Assembly: GCF_900129855.1 (NCBI RefSeq)
Contig: NZ_LT670819.1
Location: 5,828,001 to 5,892,000, forward strand
Source: Streptomyces sp. 3214.6
GTDB taxonomy: Bacteria; Actinomycetota; Actinomycetes; Streptomycetales; Streptomycetaceae
Reading direction: 5' to 3'
DNA length: 64,000 nt
Shown here: positions 33,256 through 41,002 of the stretch, piece after piece
Layout: each line of letters begins with the position of its first letter
Position numbering within the stretch: position 1 is the stretch's first letter
Notes under the pieces: model-generated
Databases searched by the model: none
What the model was told of the DNA's origin: nothing
The model's input: the letters and a program-made list of their open reading frames with translations, nothing else
Program-made: the position numbers and the translations under genes

Positions 33256-33927
33256 CTAGGCGGTCTGGGCGGGGCGGTGGCGGAAGAGGAGGCGCTGCAG
33301 GCCGGAGAGCGCCAGATCCAGGGCGATGGCGACGGCGGCGACCAGGACAGCGCCGCCGAGCACCTGGACGAGGTCGCGCTGGGCGAGGCCGTCGAAGACG
33401 TAGCGGCCGAGGCCGCCGAAGGAGACGTACGCGGCGATCGTGGCGGTGGCCACGACCTGGATGAGCGCGAGGCGCAGGCCGGTCATGATCAGGGGGAGCG
33501 CGAGCGGCAGCTCCACCTGGAGCAGGACCTGGTGGCCGCGCATGCCCTGGCCGCGCGCCGCGTCCTTCACGTCCGGGTCGACGGCCGTCATGCCGGCGTA
33601 GGTGTTGGTGACGATCGACGGGACCGCGAGGGCGACGAGCGCGACGTAGACCGGCAGCATCGACAGGCCGCCGGCCAGGAAGACCAGCACGACCAGGCCG
33701 ACGGTCGGCAGCGCGCGGCCGAAGGAGGCCAGGTTGATCGCGAGGAACGCGCCCTTGCCGGTGTGGCCGATCAGCAGGCCGAGGGGGAGGCCGATCACGG
33801 CCGCGATGAGGGTCGCCAGCAGCGAGTACTGGAGGTGTTCGGCGAGGCGGTGGGCGATGCCGTCCGAGCCGGACCACTGGGTGCCGCTGGTCAGCCAGCT
33901 GCCGAGGTTCTTGATCAGTTCGTACAT
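33256..33927 (-). CDS. ABC importer permease 2 (OpuC-like)
   Basis: Inner-membrane subunit with about six helices and the binding-protein-dependent EAA loop DVKDAARGQGMRGHQVLLQVELPLALPLIMTGLRLAL. The start ATG shares its A with the stop of the first permease (TGATG arrangement), so I start at 33927 rather than at a GTG upstream. 223 aa, usual for OpuBB/OpuCD. Confidence 0.92.
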   Translation of the reverse strand: MYELIKNLGSWLTSGTQWSGSDGIAHRLAEHLQYSLLATLIAAVIGLPLGLLIGHTGKGAFLAINLASFGRALPTVGLVVLVFLAGGLSMLPVYVALVALAVPSIVTNTYAGMTAVDPDVKDAARGQGMRGHQVLLQVELPLALPLIMTGLRLALIQVVATATIAAYVSFGGLGRYVFDGLAQRDLVQVLGGAVLVAAVAIALDLALSGLQRLLFRHRPAQTA

Positions 33928-34568
33928 CAGGCTCGCCGCCTCTTCCACGGGGTGAGGAGGTACTGGACGCCGACCAGCGCCGCGTCCGCGACGACCGCGA
34001 GGAGGATCGTGAGGACCACGCCGGCGATCACCGGGGTCGGGAAGTTGCGTTGGAAGCCGTCGGTGAAGAGCTGGCCGAGGCCGCCGTCGCCGATGTAGGT
34101 GGCGACGGAGACCAGGGAGATCGACATGACCGTCGCGATGCGGACGCCCGCCATGATCACGGGGAGCGCGAGCGGGAACTCGACGGTGAGCAGCGTGCGC
34201 AGGGGGCGCGTGCCCATCGCCTTGGCCGCCTCCTTGGTCTTCGTGGGCACCGAGTCGAGGCCCTCGACGGTGTTCCGCAGCAGCACGACCAGGGTGTAGA
34301 CGGTCAGGCCGATGACGGTCGTGGTGCGGGTCAGGCCGCTGACCGGCAGCAGCAGCACGAAGATCGCGATCGACGGGATCGTGAAGAGCACGTTGGACAG
34401 GCCGAGCAGGAAGCCGCGCAGGGGACGGACGCGGTGGGCGAGCACCGCGAGCGGGAGGCTGATCAGCAGGCCCAGGAAGACGGCCGTCAGGGCGGCCTGG
34501 AGATGGGAGATCGTGAGGGTGATCAGGTCGTCGGTGTGGCTGGATATCCAGGACCAGTCGATGGTCAT
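33927..34568 (-). CDS. ABC importer permease 1 (OpuC-like)
   Basis: 213-aa inner-membrane permease with the EAA loop KTKEAAKAMGTRPLRTLLTVEFPLALPVIMAGVRIA. It is paralogous to the next permease, giving the heterodimer typical of OpuB/OpuC systems. ATG 34568 overlaps the ATPase stop by 4 nt, and its own stop overlaps the following permease. Confidence 0.92.
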   Translation of the reverse strand: MTIDWSWISSHTDDLITLTISHLQAALTAVFLGLLISLPLAVLAHRVRPLRGFLLGLSNVLFTIPSIAIFVLLLPVSGLTRTTTVIGLTVYTLVVLLRNTVEGLDSVPTKTKEAAKAMGTRPLRTLLTVEFPLALPVIMAGVRIATVMSISLVSVATYIGDGGLGQLFTDGFQRNFPTPVIAGVVLTILLAVVADAALVGVQYLLTPWKRRRA

Positions 34569-35617
34569 GCGGCCACCCCGGCGTCCGTGTGGGCCCGGGC
34601 CGCGGTGTGCGCCCGGCCCGCGTGGGTGTGGATGTCGTCGCGGGAGGTGACGCCGGTGAGGACGCCGTCGGCGTCGACGCGGGCGACCAGTCCGGTGGGG
34701 GAGGCCACCGACTCGTCGAGCGCCGCGAGGAGGGAGTCGGCGTCCTTCAGGGGGCGGACGGGTACCTCGGCCTCCTTGGACGTCCAGTGCAACGGCCTGC
34801 GGGCCTCGTCGAGGGTGAGGGTCCAGGGGCCGCCCTCGGGGGCCGGGCCCTGGGGGACGTTCGCGAGGGTCGTCAGCGAGAGCAGCTTCAGCCCGCGTTC
34901 GGCGCCGAGGAAGTCGGCCACGAAGTCGTCGGCGGGGCGGGCGAGGAGTTCGGCGGGCGCGGCGCACTGGACCAGGTGGCCGCCGGTGCGGAACACGGCG
35001 ATCTGGTCGCCGAGCCGGACGGCCTCGTCGATGTCGTGCGTGACGAAGACGATGGTCTTGCTCAACTCCTTCTGGAGTCTGAGCAGTTCGTCCTGGAGCT
35101 GGGTACGCACCACCGGGTCGACCGCGCCGAAGGGCTCGTCCATGAGGAGCACCGGCGGGTCGGCGGCGAGCGCGCGGGCCACGCCGACGCGCTGCTGCTG
35201 GCCGCCGGAGAGCTGGTGCGGGTAGCGCTTGCCGGCGTCGGCGGTCAGGCCGACGGTCTCCAGCAGCTCGGCGGCGCGGGCGCGCGCCCTGCGGCGGCCG
35301 TGGCCGAGGAGCAGCGGCACGGTGGCGATGTTGTCCAGCACCGTGCGGTGCGGGAAGAGGCCCGACTGCTGGATGACGTACCCGATGGAGCGGCGCAGTT
35401 CGGCCGCGTCCTGGCGGGTGACGTCCTTGCCGCCGACCTCGATGGTTCCGGAGGTCGGGTCGACCATCCGGTTGATCATCCGCAGGGTGGTCGTCTTGCC
35501 GCAACCGGAGGAACCGACCAGCACGGTCACGCCGCCCTCCGGCATGTGGAGGGAGAGATCGTGGACTGCTGTCGTGCCGTTGGGGAAGCGCTTGTGGACC
35601 GCGTCGAACTGGATCAT
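34565..35617 (-). CDS. ABC importer ATP-binding protein (OpuCA/ProV-like)
   Basis: ATPase of the importer, first gene of the operon. Walker A GSSGCGKTTT, signature LSGGQQQRVGVARAL, Walker B VLLMDEPFGAVDP and switch His VTHDID are all present. From about residue 225 a C-terminal extension contains a degenerate CBS-like region (VRPLKDADSLLAALDE ... GVLTGVTSRDDI). In OpuCA-type proteins this region senses ionic strength or c-di-AMP, but it looks reduced here. Its 5' end faces the ammonia-lyase-like gene across a 142-bp region with an 18-bp palindrome. Confidence 0.93.
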   Translation of the reverse strand: MIQFDAVHKRFPNGTTAVHDLSLHMPEGGVTVLVGSSGCGKTTTLRMINRMVDPTSGTIEVGGKDVTRQDAAELRRSIGYVIQQSGLFPHRTVLDNIATVPLLLGHGRRRARARAAELLETVGLTADAGKRYPHQLSGGQQQRVGVARALAADPPVLLMDEPFGAVDPVVRTQLQDELLRLQKELSKTIVFVTHDIDEAVRLGDQIAVFRTGGHLVQCAAPAELLARPADDFVADFLGAERGLKLLSLTTLANVPQGPAPEGGPWTLTLDEARRPLHWTSKEAEVPVRPLKDADSLLAALDESVASPTGLVARVDADGVLTGVTSRDDIHTHAGRAHTAARAHTDAGVAA

Positions 35618-35635
35618 GAGATGTCCCTTGCCCGG

Positions 35636-35653
35636 CTGTATAACGTCATGCAG
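35636..35653. promoter_or_regulatory. Imperfect 18-bp palindrome, candidate operator
   Basis: CTGTATAACGTCATGCAG reads as a palindrome around ACGT with seven of nine base pairs matching. It lies 19 bp before the ATPase start and about 110 bp before the lyase-like start. A minus-strand TTGACA lies at 35678-35683. It is a plausible site for the RpiR-type regulator encoded downstream of the lyase. Confidence 0.5.
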
Positions 35654-35759
35654 AGTTCTCCGTAGATGAATAACTTGTCAACGGTTCGGTGTTAATCCGA
35701 GGTAACGGATGACCGGCAGGCAAGATCAGGTGTCCGGATTGAGGGGAGTTTGTGGCCTT

Positions 35760-37280
35760 ATGTCATCTCGGATCGTGGACGCCGCTCATGGGTCCGGCAC
35801 TGGAGCCGGCCCCGGTCTCGTCGTCCTGGACGGGATCGCCCTCGGCGTCGCGGACGTCGCGCGCCTCGCCGACGGGACCGCGCGGCCCGTCCCCGGCACC
35901 GACGCGACCAAGCGGATGACCGAGTCCTGGGACGCCGCCCGCCAGATCGCCGCCACCGGCCGCGTCTACGGCCGCTCCACCGGCGTCGGCGCCAACCGGA
36001 ACGAGGACGTGCCCACCGACGCCGCCGCGGAACACGGCCTGCGCCTGCTGCGCAGCCACGCCGGCGCCATCGGCGAGGAACTGCCCGCCCGGCAGGTCCG
36101 GGCCATGCTCGCGGTCCGCGCCAACCAACTGCTCGCCGGCGGCGCGGGCCTGCGGCCCAGCGTCGTCACTGCGCTGTGCGAAGCACTGGAGAGCGGCGCC
36201 CACCCGGTCGTCAACGAGTTCGGCTCGGTGGGCACCGGAGACCTGGCGGCGCTCGCCCAGCTCGGACTGGCGCTCGTCGGAGAACACCCCTGGCGCGGCG
36301 ACGGCGCCCCCGAACCGCAGCAACTCGACAACAACGACGCCCTCGCACTCATCAGCAGCAACGCCCTCACCCTCGGCCAGTCCGCGCTCGCCCTGCACGA
36401 ACTGCGCGGACTCCTGGAGGCCACTCCGGTCGTCGCCGCGCTCTCCCTGCTCGCCGTGGACGGCTCGCACGAGGCGTACGCCGCCCCCGTGCACGCTGCC
36501 CGACCGCACCGCGGCTCCGCCGAAGTCGCCCGCCGCATGCGGGAGTTGATCGGCGCCGAGGACCGGCCCACGCCGCCGCTCGGCCGCATCCAGGACCCGT
36601 ACGGCTTCCGCTGCCTGCCCCAGATCCACGGCCCCGCGCACGACGCCGCCGACGCCCTGGAGGAGGTCGTCGCCATCGAGATCAACGCGGCCGCCGAGAA
36701 CCCGCTCATCTCGCCCGAGGACATGGCCGCCTACCACCACGGCGGCTTCTACCAGGCCCAACTCGCCCTCGCCCTGGACCACTTCAGGCTGGCGCTGACC
36801 CAGGTGGCGAGGCTGTCCACGTCCCGCCTCTCGACCCTCAACGAACCCGCCTACACCCGGCTGCGCCCCTTCCTCGCCGACCCCGAGCCCGCCTCCTCCG
36901 GCGTGATGATCCTCGAATACGCCGCCGCGGCCGCCCTCGGTGATCTGCGGGCCTTCTCCGCGCCCGCGTCGCTCGGCCACGCTGTACTCTCCCGGGGCGT
37001 CGAGGAACAGGCCAGTTTCGCCTCGCTCGCCGCCCGGCAGACACTGCGCGCCTGCGCCGCGTACCGTCTCGTCGTCGGCTGCGAACTCGTCGCCGCCGTA
37101 CGGGCGCTGCGTCAGCGCGAACTGCGGCCCGAGCCGGGACTTCCGGCCGGGCGGGCGCTGGAACTGGCCGAGGCGGTGCTCGACGCGGACCAGGCCGACC
37201 GGCCGCTCACGGACGACGTGAGCGCGGCGGCCCGGCTGCTGGACCGGTTCACGGACATCTGGAGGGGGAGCGAGGCATGA
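35760..37280 (+). CDS. Histidine ammonia-lyase homologue lacking the MIO triad
   Basis: 506 aa, the full length of HAL/PAL enzymes, and it aligns over its whole length. Active-site features retained are YGRSTGVG (Tyr53 region of Pseudomonas HAL), LLRSHAGAIGEEL (His83), QDPYGFRCLPQIHG (Gln277/Tyr280/Arg283), HGGFYQ (Phe329) and EEQASFASLA (Glu414). The segment that cyclises into the MIO electrophile, normally GSVGASGDLAPL, is GSVGTGDLAAL (residues 155-165): one residue is missing and there is no Ala-Ser-Gly. The helper Asn of ALLNGTQ is replaced (ALISSNA). MIO cannot form as usual, so simple deamination of histidine is unlikely; see findings. ATG 35760 follows GAGGGGAG. Confidence 0.85.
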   Translation: MSSRIVDAAHGSGTGAGPGLVVLDGIALGVADVARLADGTARPVPGTDATKRMTESWDAARQIAATGRVYGRSTGVGANRNEDVPTDAAAEHGLRLLRSHAGAIGEELPARQVRAMLAVRANQLLAGGAGLRPSVVTALCEALESGAHPVVNEFGSVGTGDLAALAQLGLALVGEHPWRGDGAPEPQQLDNNDALALISSNALTLGQSALALHELRGLLEATPVVAALSLLAVDGSHEAYAAPVHAARPHRGSAEVARRMRELIGAEDRPTPPLGRIQDPYGFRCLPQIHGPAHDAADALEEVVAIEINAAAENPLISPEDMAAYHHGGFYQAQLALALDHFRLALTQVARLSTSRLSTLNEPAYTRLRPFLADPEPASSGVMILEYAAAAALGDLRAFSAPASLGHAVLSRGVEEQASFASLAARQTLRACAAYRLVVGCELVAAVRALRQRELRPEPGLPAGRALELAEAVLDADQADRPLTDDVSAAARLLDRFTDIWRGSEA

Positions 37281-38221
37281 GCGCCGAAACGGGGACGGAG
37301 ACGGGGACCGGGATGGAGACAGGGCCGGGGACCGGTGTGGGTGAGCCTGGCGCGGAGATCGCGGGTGCGGAGCCGGGTGCGGGGGTGCCGGACAGTCCCG
37401 CGGGCCGGCTGCAGGCCCTCTTCGAGGGGCACCGGCTGACGCCGACCCAGCGCCGCATCGCGCACAGCATGGTGCGCCGAGCCGCCGACGTGCCGTTCCT
37501 GTCCAGCGTGGAGCTGGCCGAACTCGCCGGGGTCAGCCAGCCGTCCGTGACCCGCTTCGCCGTCGCCCTCGGCTTCGACGGCTACCCCGCCCTTCGCAAG
37601 CACCTGCGCGAGGTCGCGCCCACCGAACAGCCGGCCGGCTCGGCCTCGTACAACGAGTACCAGCAGGCCGTCGAGGCCGAGATCGAGAACCTGAAGCACC
37701 TCGCCGAACTGCTCGCCGACCCCCGGCCCGTACAGCGGGCGGGCCGGCTGCTGGCGGCCTCGCGGCCGCTCCCCGTGCTCGGCCTGCGCGCCGCCGCCTC
37801 CCAGGCGTACGGCTTCGCCTACTTCGCCGCCAAGGTCCACCCGGACGTACGGCTGCTCAACGAGGGCGGCACGATGATCCACGACCGGATCGACGCCGCC
37901 GTCCGCGCGGGCGCCTCGGCGCTGCTCTGCTTCGCGCTGCCCCGGCACCCGCGCGAGGTCGTCGACACCCTCGCCTACGCCAGGGAGGCCGGGCTGAGCG
38001 TGGTGACGGTCGCCGACTCCGCGTTCGCGCCGGTCGCCAAGGTCTCCGACCTGCTGCTGCCGGCCGCCGTCGGCACCGGGCTCGCCTTCGACACGGCGTG
38101 CGCGCCGATGCTGCTCGGGCGGGTGCTGCTGGAGGCGATGTGCGACGACCTGCCCGACGCGCAGGCCCGGCTGGAGGAGTTCGACACGCGGGCCGCGGCC
38201 CGGGGACTGTTCGTGGAGTAG
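37277..38221 (+). CDS. RpiR/MurR-family regulator with SIS domain
   Basis: Transcription factor with an N-terminal HTH (about 45-115: TPTQRRIAHSMVRRAADVPFLSSVELAELAGVSQPSVTRFAVALGF) and a C-terminal SIS phosphosugar-type domain (about 140-300; VLGLRAAASQAYGFAYFAAKV, LCFALPRHPREVVDTLAYAREAGLSVVTVADS). The first 40 residues are Gly/Thr/Glu low complexity encoded by short repeats. Start ATG overlaps the lyase-like stop by 4 nt, so it is almost certainly the local regulator of that gene and perhaps of the divergent importer. The effector need not be a sugar phosphate. Confidence 0.88.
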   Translation: MSAETGTETGTGMETGPGTGVGEPGAEIAGAEPGAGVPDSPAGRLQALFEGHRLTPTQRRIAHSMVRRAADVPFLSSVELAELAGVSQPSVTRFAVALGFDGYPALRKHLREVAPTEQPAGSASYNEYQQAVEAEIENLKHLAELLADPRPVQRAGRLLAASRPLPVLGLRAAASQAYGFAYFAAKVHPDVRLLNEGGTMIHDRIDAAVRAGASALLCFALPRHPREVVDTLAYAREAGLSVVTVADSAFAPVAKVSDLLLPAAVGTGLAFDTACAPMLLGRVLLEAMCDDLPDAQARLEEFDTRAAARGLFVE

Positions 38222-38303
38222 ACCCGCGCTCTCAGACTCGTCTCACGTTCGCTCACTAGTCTGAACGGTCACAAGACTGTGCCGGAGTGACGAGGAGACG
38301 GAC

Positions 38304-38888
38304 GTGGCACGCGGAGGGCAGGGGCTGGCTCGGGTGGCCGTCGTCGTACGGGCCGGGGCCGCGCCGTTGTGGTGGTGCGGGGTGTTCGCGGCGGGGGTCG
38401 GGGTCCTGGTGCCCGGCCTCACGGGACGACGGATCGGGGTGCTGGCCGGGGCCGCGCTGTTCATCGTGGCCGTCGCCGCGGTGACGTGGCGCGGCCGACG
38501 GCGCTACCGGGAACTCGGCCGCGGCGCCGCCCGGGCCGGCAAGCACGATGTGCTCCAGGACCGGGCGGTGACCGTCCGCATCTGGCGGCGCGGTCACCGC
38601 TGGTGGCTGCTGCTCGCCTTCGCCGCCGCGCTGGGCAGCTCCTTCGCGGTACCCGCGGCCGGCGGCCTGCTGCTCGCCGGCTGCGGGACCGGGCTGCGGC
38701 TGAAGGCCGCCTGGCTCGGGCGGCGCGAACGGGACGAGGACGCGCTGCTGTGGGTGCGCGTCGACTGGCTGGACCGGCGCGGCGGTCGCCCGTCCGGCAA
38801 GACCGTCAAGGCGTACCGCAGCACCGGCATCGCGGCCGGCGACGCGGCCCCGGGCGGCGCCCGCCGCCGCACCGCAGCACTGGTGTGA
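38304..38888 (+). CDS. Hypothetical membrane protein
   Basis: 194 aa with about four hydrophobic segments (WWCGVFAAGVGVLVPGLTG, IGVLAGAALFIVAVAAV, WWLLLAFAAALGSSFAV, AAGGLLLAGCGTGL) separated by Arg-rich cytoplasmic loops, then a charged C-terminal region (WVRVDWLDRRGGRPSGKTVKAY). GTG 38304 has GAGGAGACG before it. No family recognised; coding bias is normal. Confidence 0.7.
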   Translation: MARGGQGLARVAVVVRAGAAPLWWCGVFAAGVGVLVPGLTGRRIGVLAGAALFIVAVAAVTWRGRRRYRELGRGAARAGKHDVLQDRAVTVRIWRRGHRWWLLLAFAAALGSSFAVPAAGGLLLAGCGTGLRLKAAWLGRRERDEDALLWVRVDWLDRRGGRPSGKTVKAYRSTGIAAGDAAPGGARRRTAALV

Positions 38889-38925
38889 CCTTTCGGGACT
38901 TCGCGGATACGGCCTAGGACAGGCG

Positions 38926-39300
38926 CTAGACCTCCAGGTCCTCCTCGATCCTCTTGAGCTGGTGGCGGGCCATCGCCAGGTTGGCCCGCTTGGCGTCCAG
39001 GACGAGGTAGAGGAAGAGCCCGTTACCGCCGCGACCGCTGATCAGGCGCAGCAGGTGGTACTGGTCGGACAGGGTGATCAGGATGTCCTCGATCTGGGCC
39101 TTGAGCCCGAGGTGCTCCATGGTGCGCATCTTGGCGCGCACCACGTCGGTGTTGCCGGCGGCGGCGACGTTCAGGTCGAAGGTCTTGCTGCCGCCCAGCG
39201 TGCCCAGCGCCATGCCGCTGGTGTAGTCGACGAGCGCGACGCCGGTCGCACCCTCGATGGAGGCGAGCGCCTCTTTCAGGCAGGTCTCGGTATTGGCCAT
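38926..39300 (-). CDS. Roadblock/LC7 protein, 124 aa
   Basis: Small alpha/beta roadblock domain of the MglB/RarB superfamily. The core MANTETCLKEALASIEGATGVALVDYTSGMALGTLGG is the domain start and QYHLLRLISGRGGNGLFLYLVLDAKRANLAMARHQL its final strands and helix. Such proteins usually dimerise and act as regulators of Ras-like GTPases in conservon (cvn) operons. Here it closes a four-gene set with two further roadblock proteins and a DUF4388 protein but no GTPase. Confidence 0.9.
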   Translation of the reverse strand: MANTETCLKEALASIEGATGVALVDYTSGMALGTLGGSKTFDLNVAAAGNTDVVRAKMRTMEHLGLKAQIEDILITLSDQYHLLRLISGRGGNGLFLYLVLDAKRANLAMARHQLKRIEEDLEV

Positions 39301-39321
39301 GACTGTGCTCCTAGGGTCCTG

Positions 39322-39849
39322 TCAACTTTCCGTGGTGGTGCGCGCGTTGGCGGTGGCCGTGCCGCGCGCCGATCTGGTCCGTACGGTCGGGGGTTTGGCG
39401 GGCGTCCGGACGGGCGCCTTCGCGGGCGTCTTCGCCGGTGGCCCGGGGGGTGCGGCGCGCGCCTCGCGGGCCTTCGCCTCCCGCGCGTCGACGAGCTCCC
39501 CGATTCGGGCGCCTGCCCGGCGGCCCTCCAGATGCAGCCGGCCGACGTTGACGCGGCCCTGCGCGAGCAGGGTCAGTACGGCGCTCTCGCCGGCCGCGTA
39601 GGTGGCGACGTAGCCGTACATCCCGCGCACGAGCAGCTCGCGGAAGTCGCCCTGACCGGTCGTGTCCGCCAACCGCACCGCGACGCCGAGGGCGGCGGCG
39701 GTCAGCGCGGCCACCACCTCCGGCTCCACGCCGGGCGTGTCGTGGGCGAGGACGAGACCGTCCACGCCGGCCGCGAGTGCGCCGGTCAGCTGCGGCACCC
39801 GGGCCCGCAGCCGCCGGAGTTCGTCGAGTATCTCGGGCTCGGACGCCAT
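39322..39849 (-). CDS. Roadblock/LC7 protein with Pro/Thr/Ala-rich tail
   Basis: 175 aa from ATG 39849 (AGGAGCGAGCTG upstream). Residues 1-115 form a roadblock domain (LRRLRARVPQLTGALAAGVDGLVLAHDTPGVEPEVVAALTAAALGVAVRLADTTGQGDF ... YGYVATYAAGESAVLTLLAQ). The last 55 residues are a basic Ala/Pro/Thr-rich tail with Lys-Thr-Pro-Ala repeats, probably disordered. It lies between the DUF4388 gene (34 bp away) and the small roadblock gene. Confidence 0.85.
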   Translation of the reverse strand: MASEPEILDELRRLRARVPQLTGALAAGVDGLVLAHDTPGVEPEVVAALTAAALGVAVRLADTTGQGDFRELLVRGMYGYVATYAAGESAVLTLLAQGRVNVGRLHLEGRRAGARIGELVDAREAKAREARAAPPGPPAKTPAKAPVRTPAKPPTVRTRSARGTATANARTTTES

Positions 39850-39883
39850 CAGCTCGCTCCTCTCGGCGCGCGGTCGCTGGCGT

Positions 39884-41002
39884 TCAAAGGGCCTCCAGCG
39901 CATCCCTGAGCCTCTTCAGCAGGGTGATGTCGGGGTCGTTGACGCGGGGCAGGGTGATGCCCGGCGGGGGGTCGGGGTCGGGGGCGTGGGCGGTATCGGG
40001 AGCGGGGGCGGCGTGGGGGGCGGGGGGTATGGGATGGGGACGGGGGTGGGTCTGGGGTTGGGGGTGGGAGTGGGGTTGGGGGTGGGAATGGGAGGGAGGG
40101 AAACCGTCGGGATGGGCGGGGGAAAAGCCGTGGGGAAGGGCGTACGGAAGGTCGTGGGGGAGACCGTGGGGAAGGTCGTTGGGGTGGGCCTGGACAGGGG
40201 CTTGGACAGGAGCTTGTAGAGGGACTTGGGTGAGGGGCGTCGGCGGTGGGTGGTGGGGGCGCGGGGGTGGGAAGAGGGCGGTGAGCAGGCCCGCCGCCGC
40301 CAGGCGGCGGACGTCCACCAGGGTGTGGAAGGCCTGCCGCCCCAGTTCGCGTGCTATGTCCGACGCGGTGCGCACGCCGTCCACGAGGGCCAGCACCCCG
40401 CTCTGCCGGGCGGTCGGCGCCGGCGCCGCGACGCTCTCGGCCCGCCGCAGCGGCGCCCCGTCGGTCAGCGGGTCCGGCCACAGCCGGTGCAGCAGCTCAC
40501 GGCGGCGCAGCGTCTCGCGCTCCACCGCGTCGACCGGGACCGGTCTCAGGGCGCCGAGCCAGTGCCCGGCCCCGTACCGGAACCGGCCCGGGGTGCTGCT
40601 GGGGGCGAGCGCGAAGAACGCCGCGTCGAACACCGCCTCCAGGTGGCACAGCTCCAGCGCCCCGCGCGGGACCCGGCCGGCGTCGAGCAGCAGACGGGCC
40701 GCGCCGTGTTCCTCGTCGGCCCGGTCCACCGCGTCCTGCCAGGCGGCCGGGGCGAGGGTGCCGTGGGCCAGGAGGAGCACGTCGAGGCCGGGGGCGAGGG
40801 GGCTCTCGGCGTGCACCACGCGGCCCTCGGCGAGATAGAGCGAGCCGCGCTCGCGTTCCAGGACGCCGGTCGCCCGCTCGGCGGCCAGCCGGGTCAGCAT
40901 CGGCGACAGCCCGCCGCCGCGCTCCCGGCCCGCCGACTTCTCCCGCACGGGCAGCCGGGGCGGCGGGGTGGTGCCCGGCGGGGTCGTTCTCACCGCGGTC
41001 AT
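39884..41002 (-). CDS. DUF4388 (PatA-like) protein with His/Pro-rich tail
   Basis: 372 aa. Residues about 30-110 match DUF4388, the domain of PatA-type regulators (MLTRLAAERATGVLERERGSLYLAEGRVVHAESPLAPGLDVLL). A winged-helix-like segment follows (VLALVDGVRTASDIARELGRQAFHTLVDVRRLAAAGLL), and then about 100 residues of Pro/His repeats. In DNA the tail is G-run rich on the plus strand (40020-40200). The start overlaps the stop of the upstream roadblock gene by 4 nt. DUF4388 and roadblock proteins co-occur in bacterial small-GTPase signalling. Confidence 0.8.
   Translation of the reverse strand: MTAVRTTPPGTTPPPRLPVREKSAGRERGGGLSPMLTRLAAERATGVLERERGSLYLAEGRVVHAESPLAPGLDVLLLAHGTLAPAAWQDAVDRADEEHGAARLLLDAGRVPRGALELCHLEAVFDAAFFALAPSSTPGRFRYGAGHWLGALRPVPVDAVERETLRRRELLHRLWPDPLTDGAPLRRAESVAAPAPTARQSGVLALVDGVRTASDIARELGRQAFHTLVDVRRLAAAGLLTALFPPPRPHHPPPTPLTQVPLQAPVQAPVQAHPNDLPHGLPHDLPYALPHGFSPAHPDGFPPSHSHPQPHSHPQPQTHPRPHPIPPAPHAAPAPDTAHAPDPDPPPGITLPRVNDPDITLLKRLRDALEAL

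Noticed and set aside
32146..34098. A 650-codon plus-strand frame opposite the importer genes
   Set aside because: Shadow of the OpuC-like operon, whose motifs are unambiguous.
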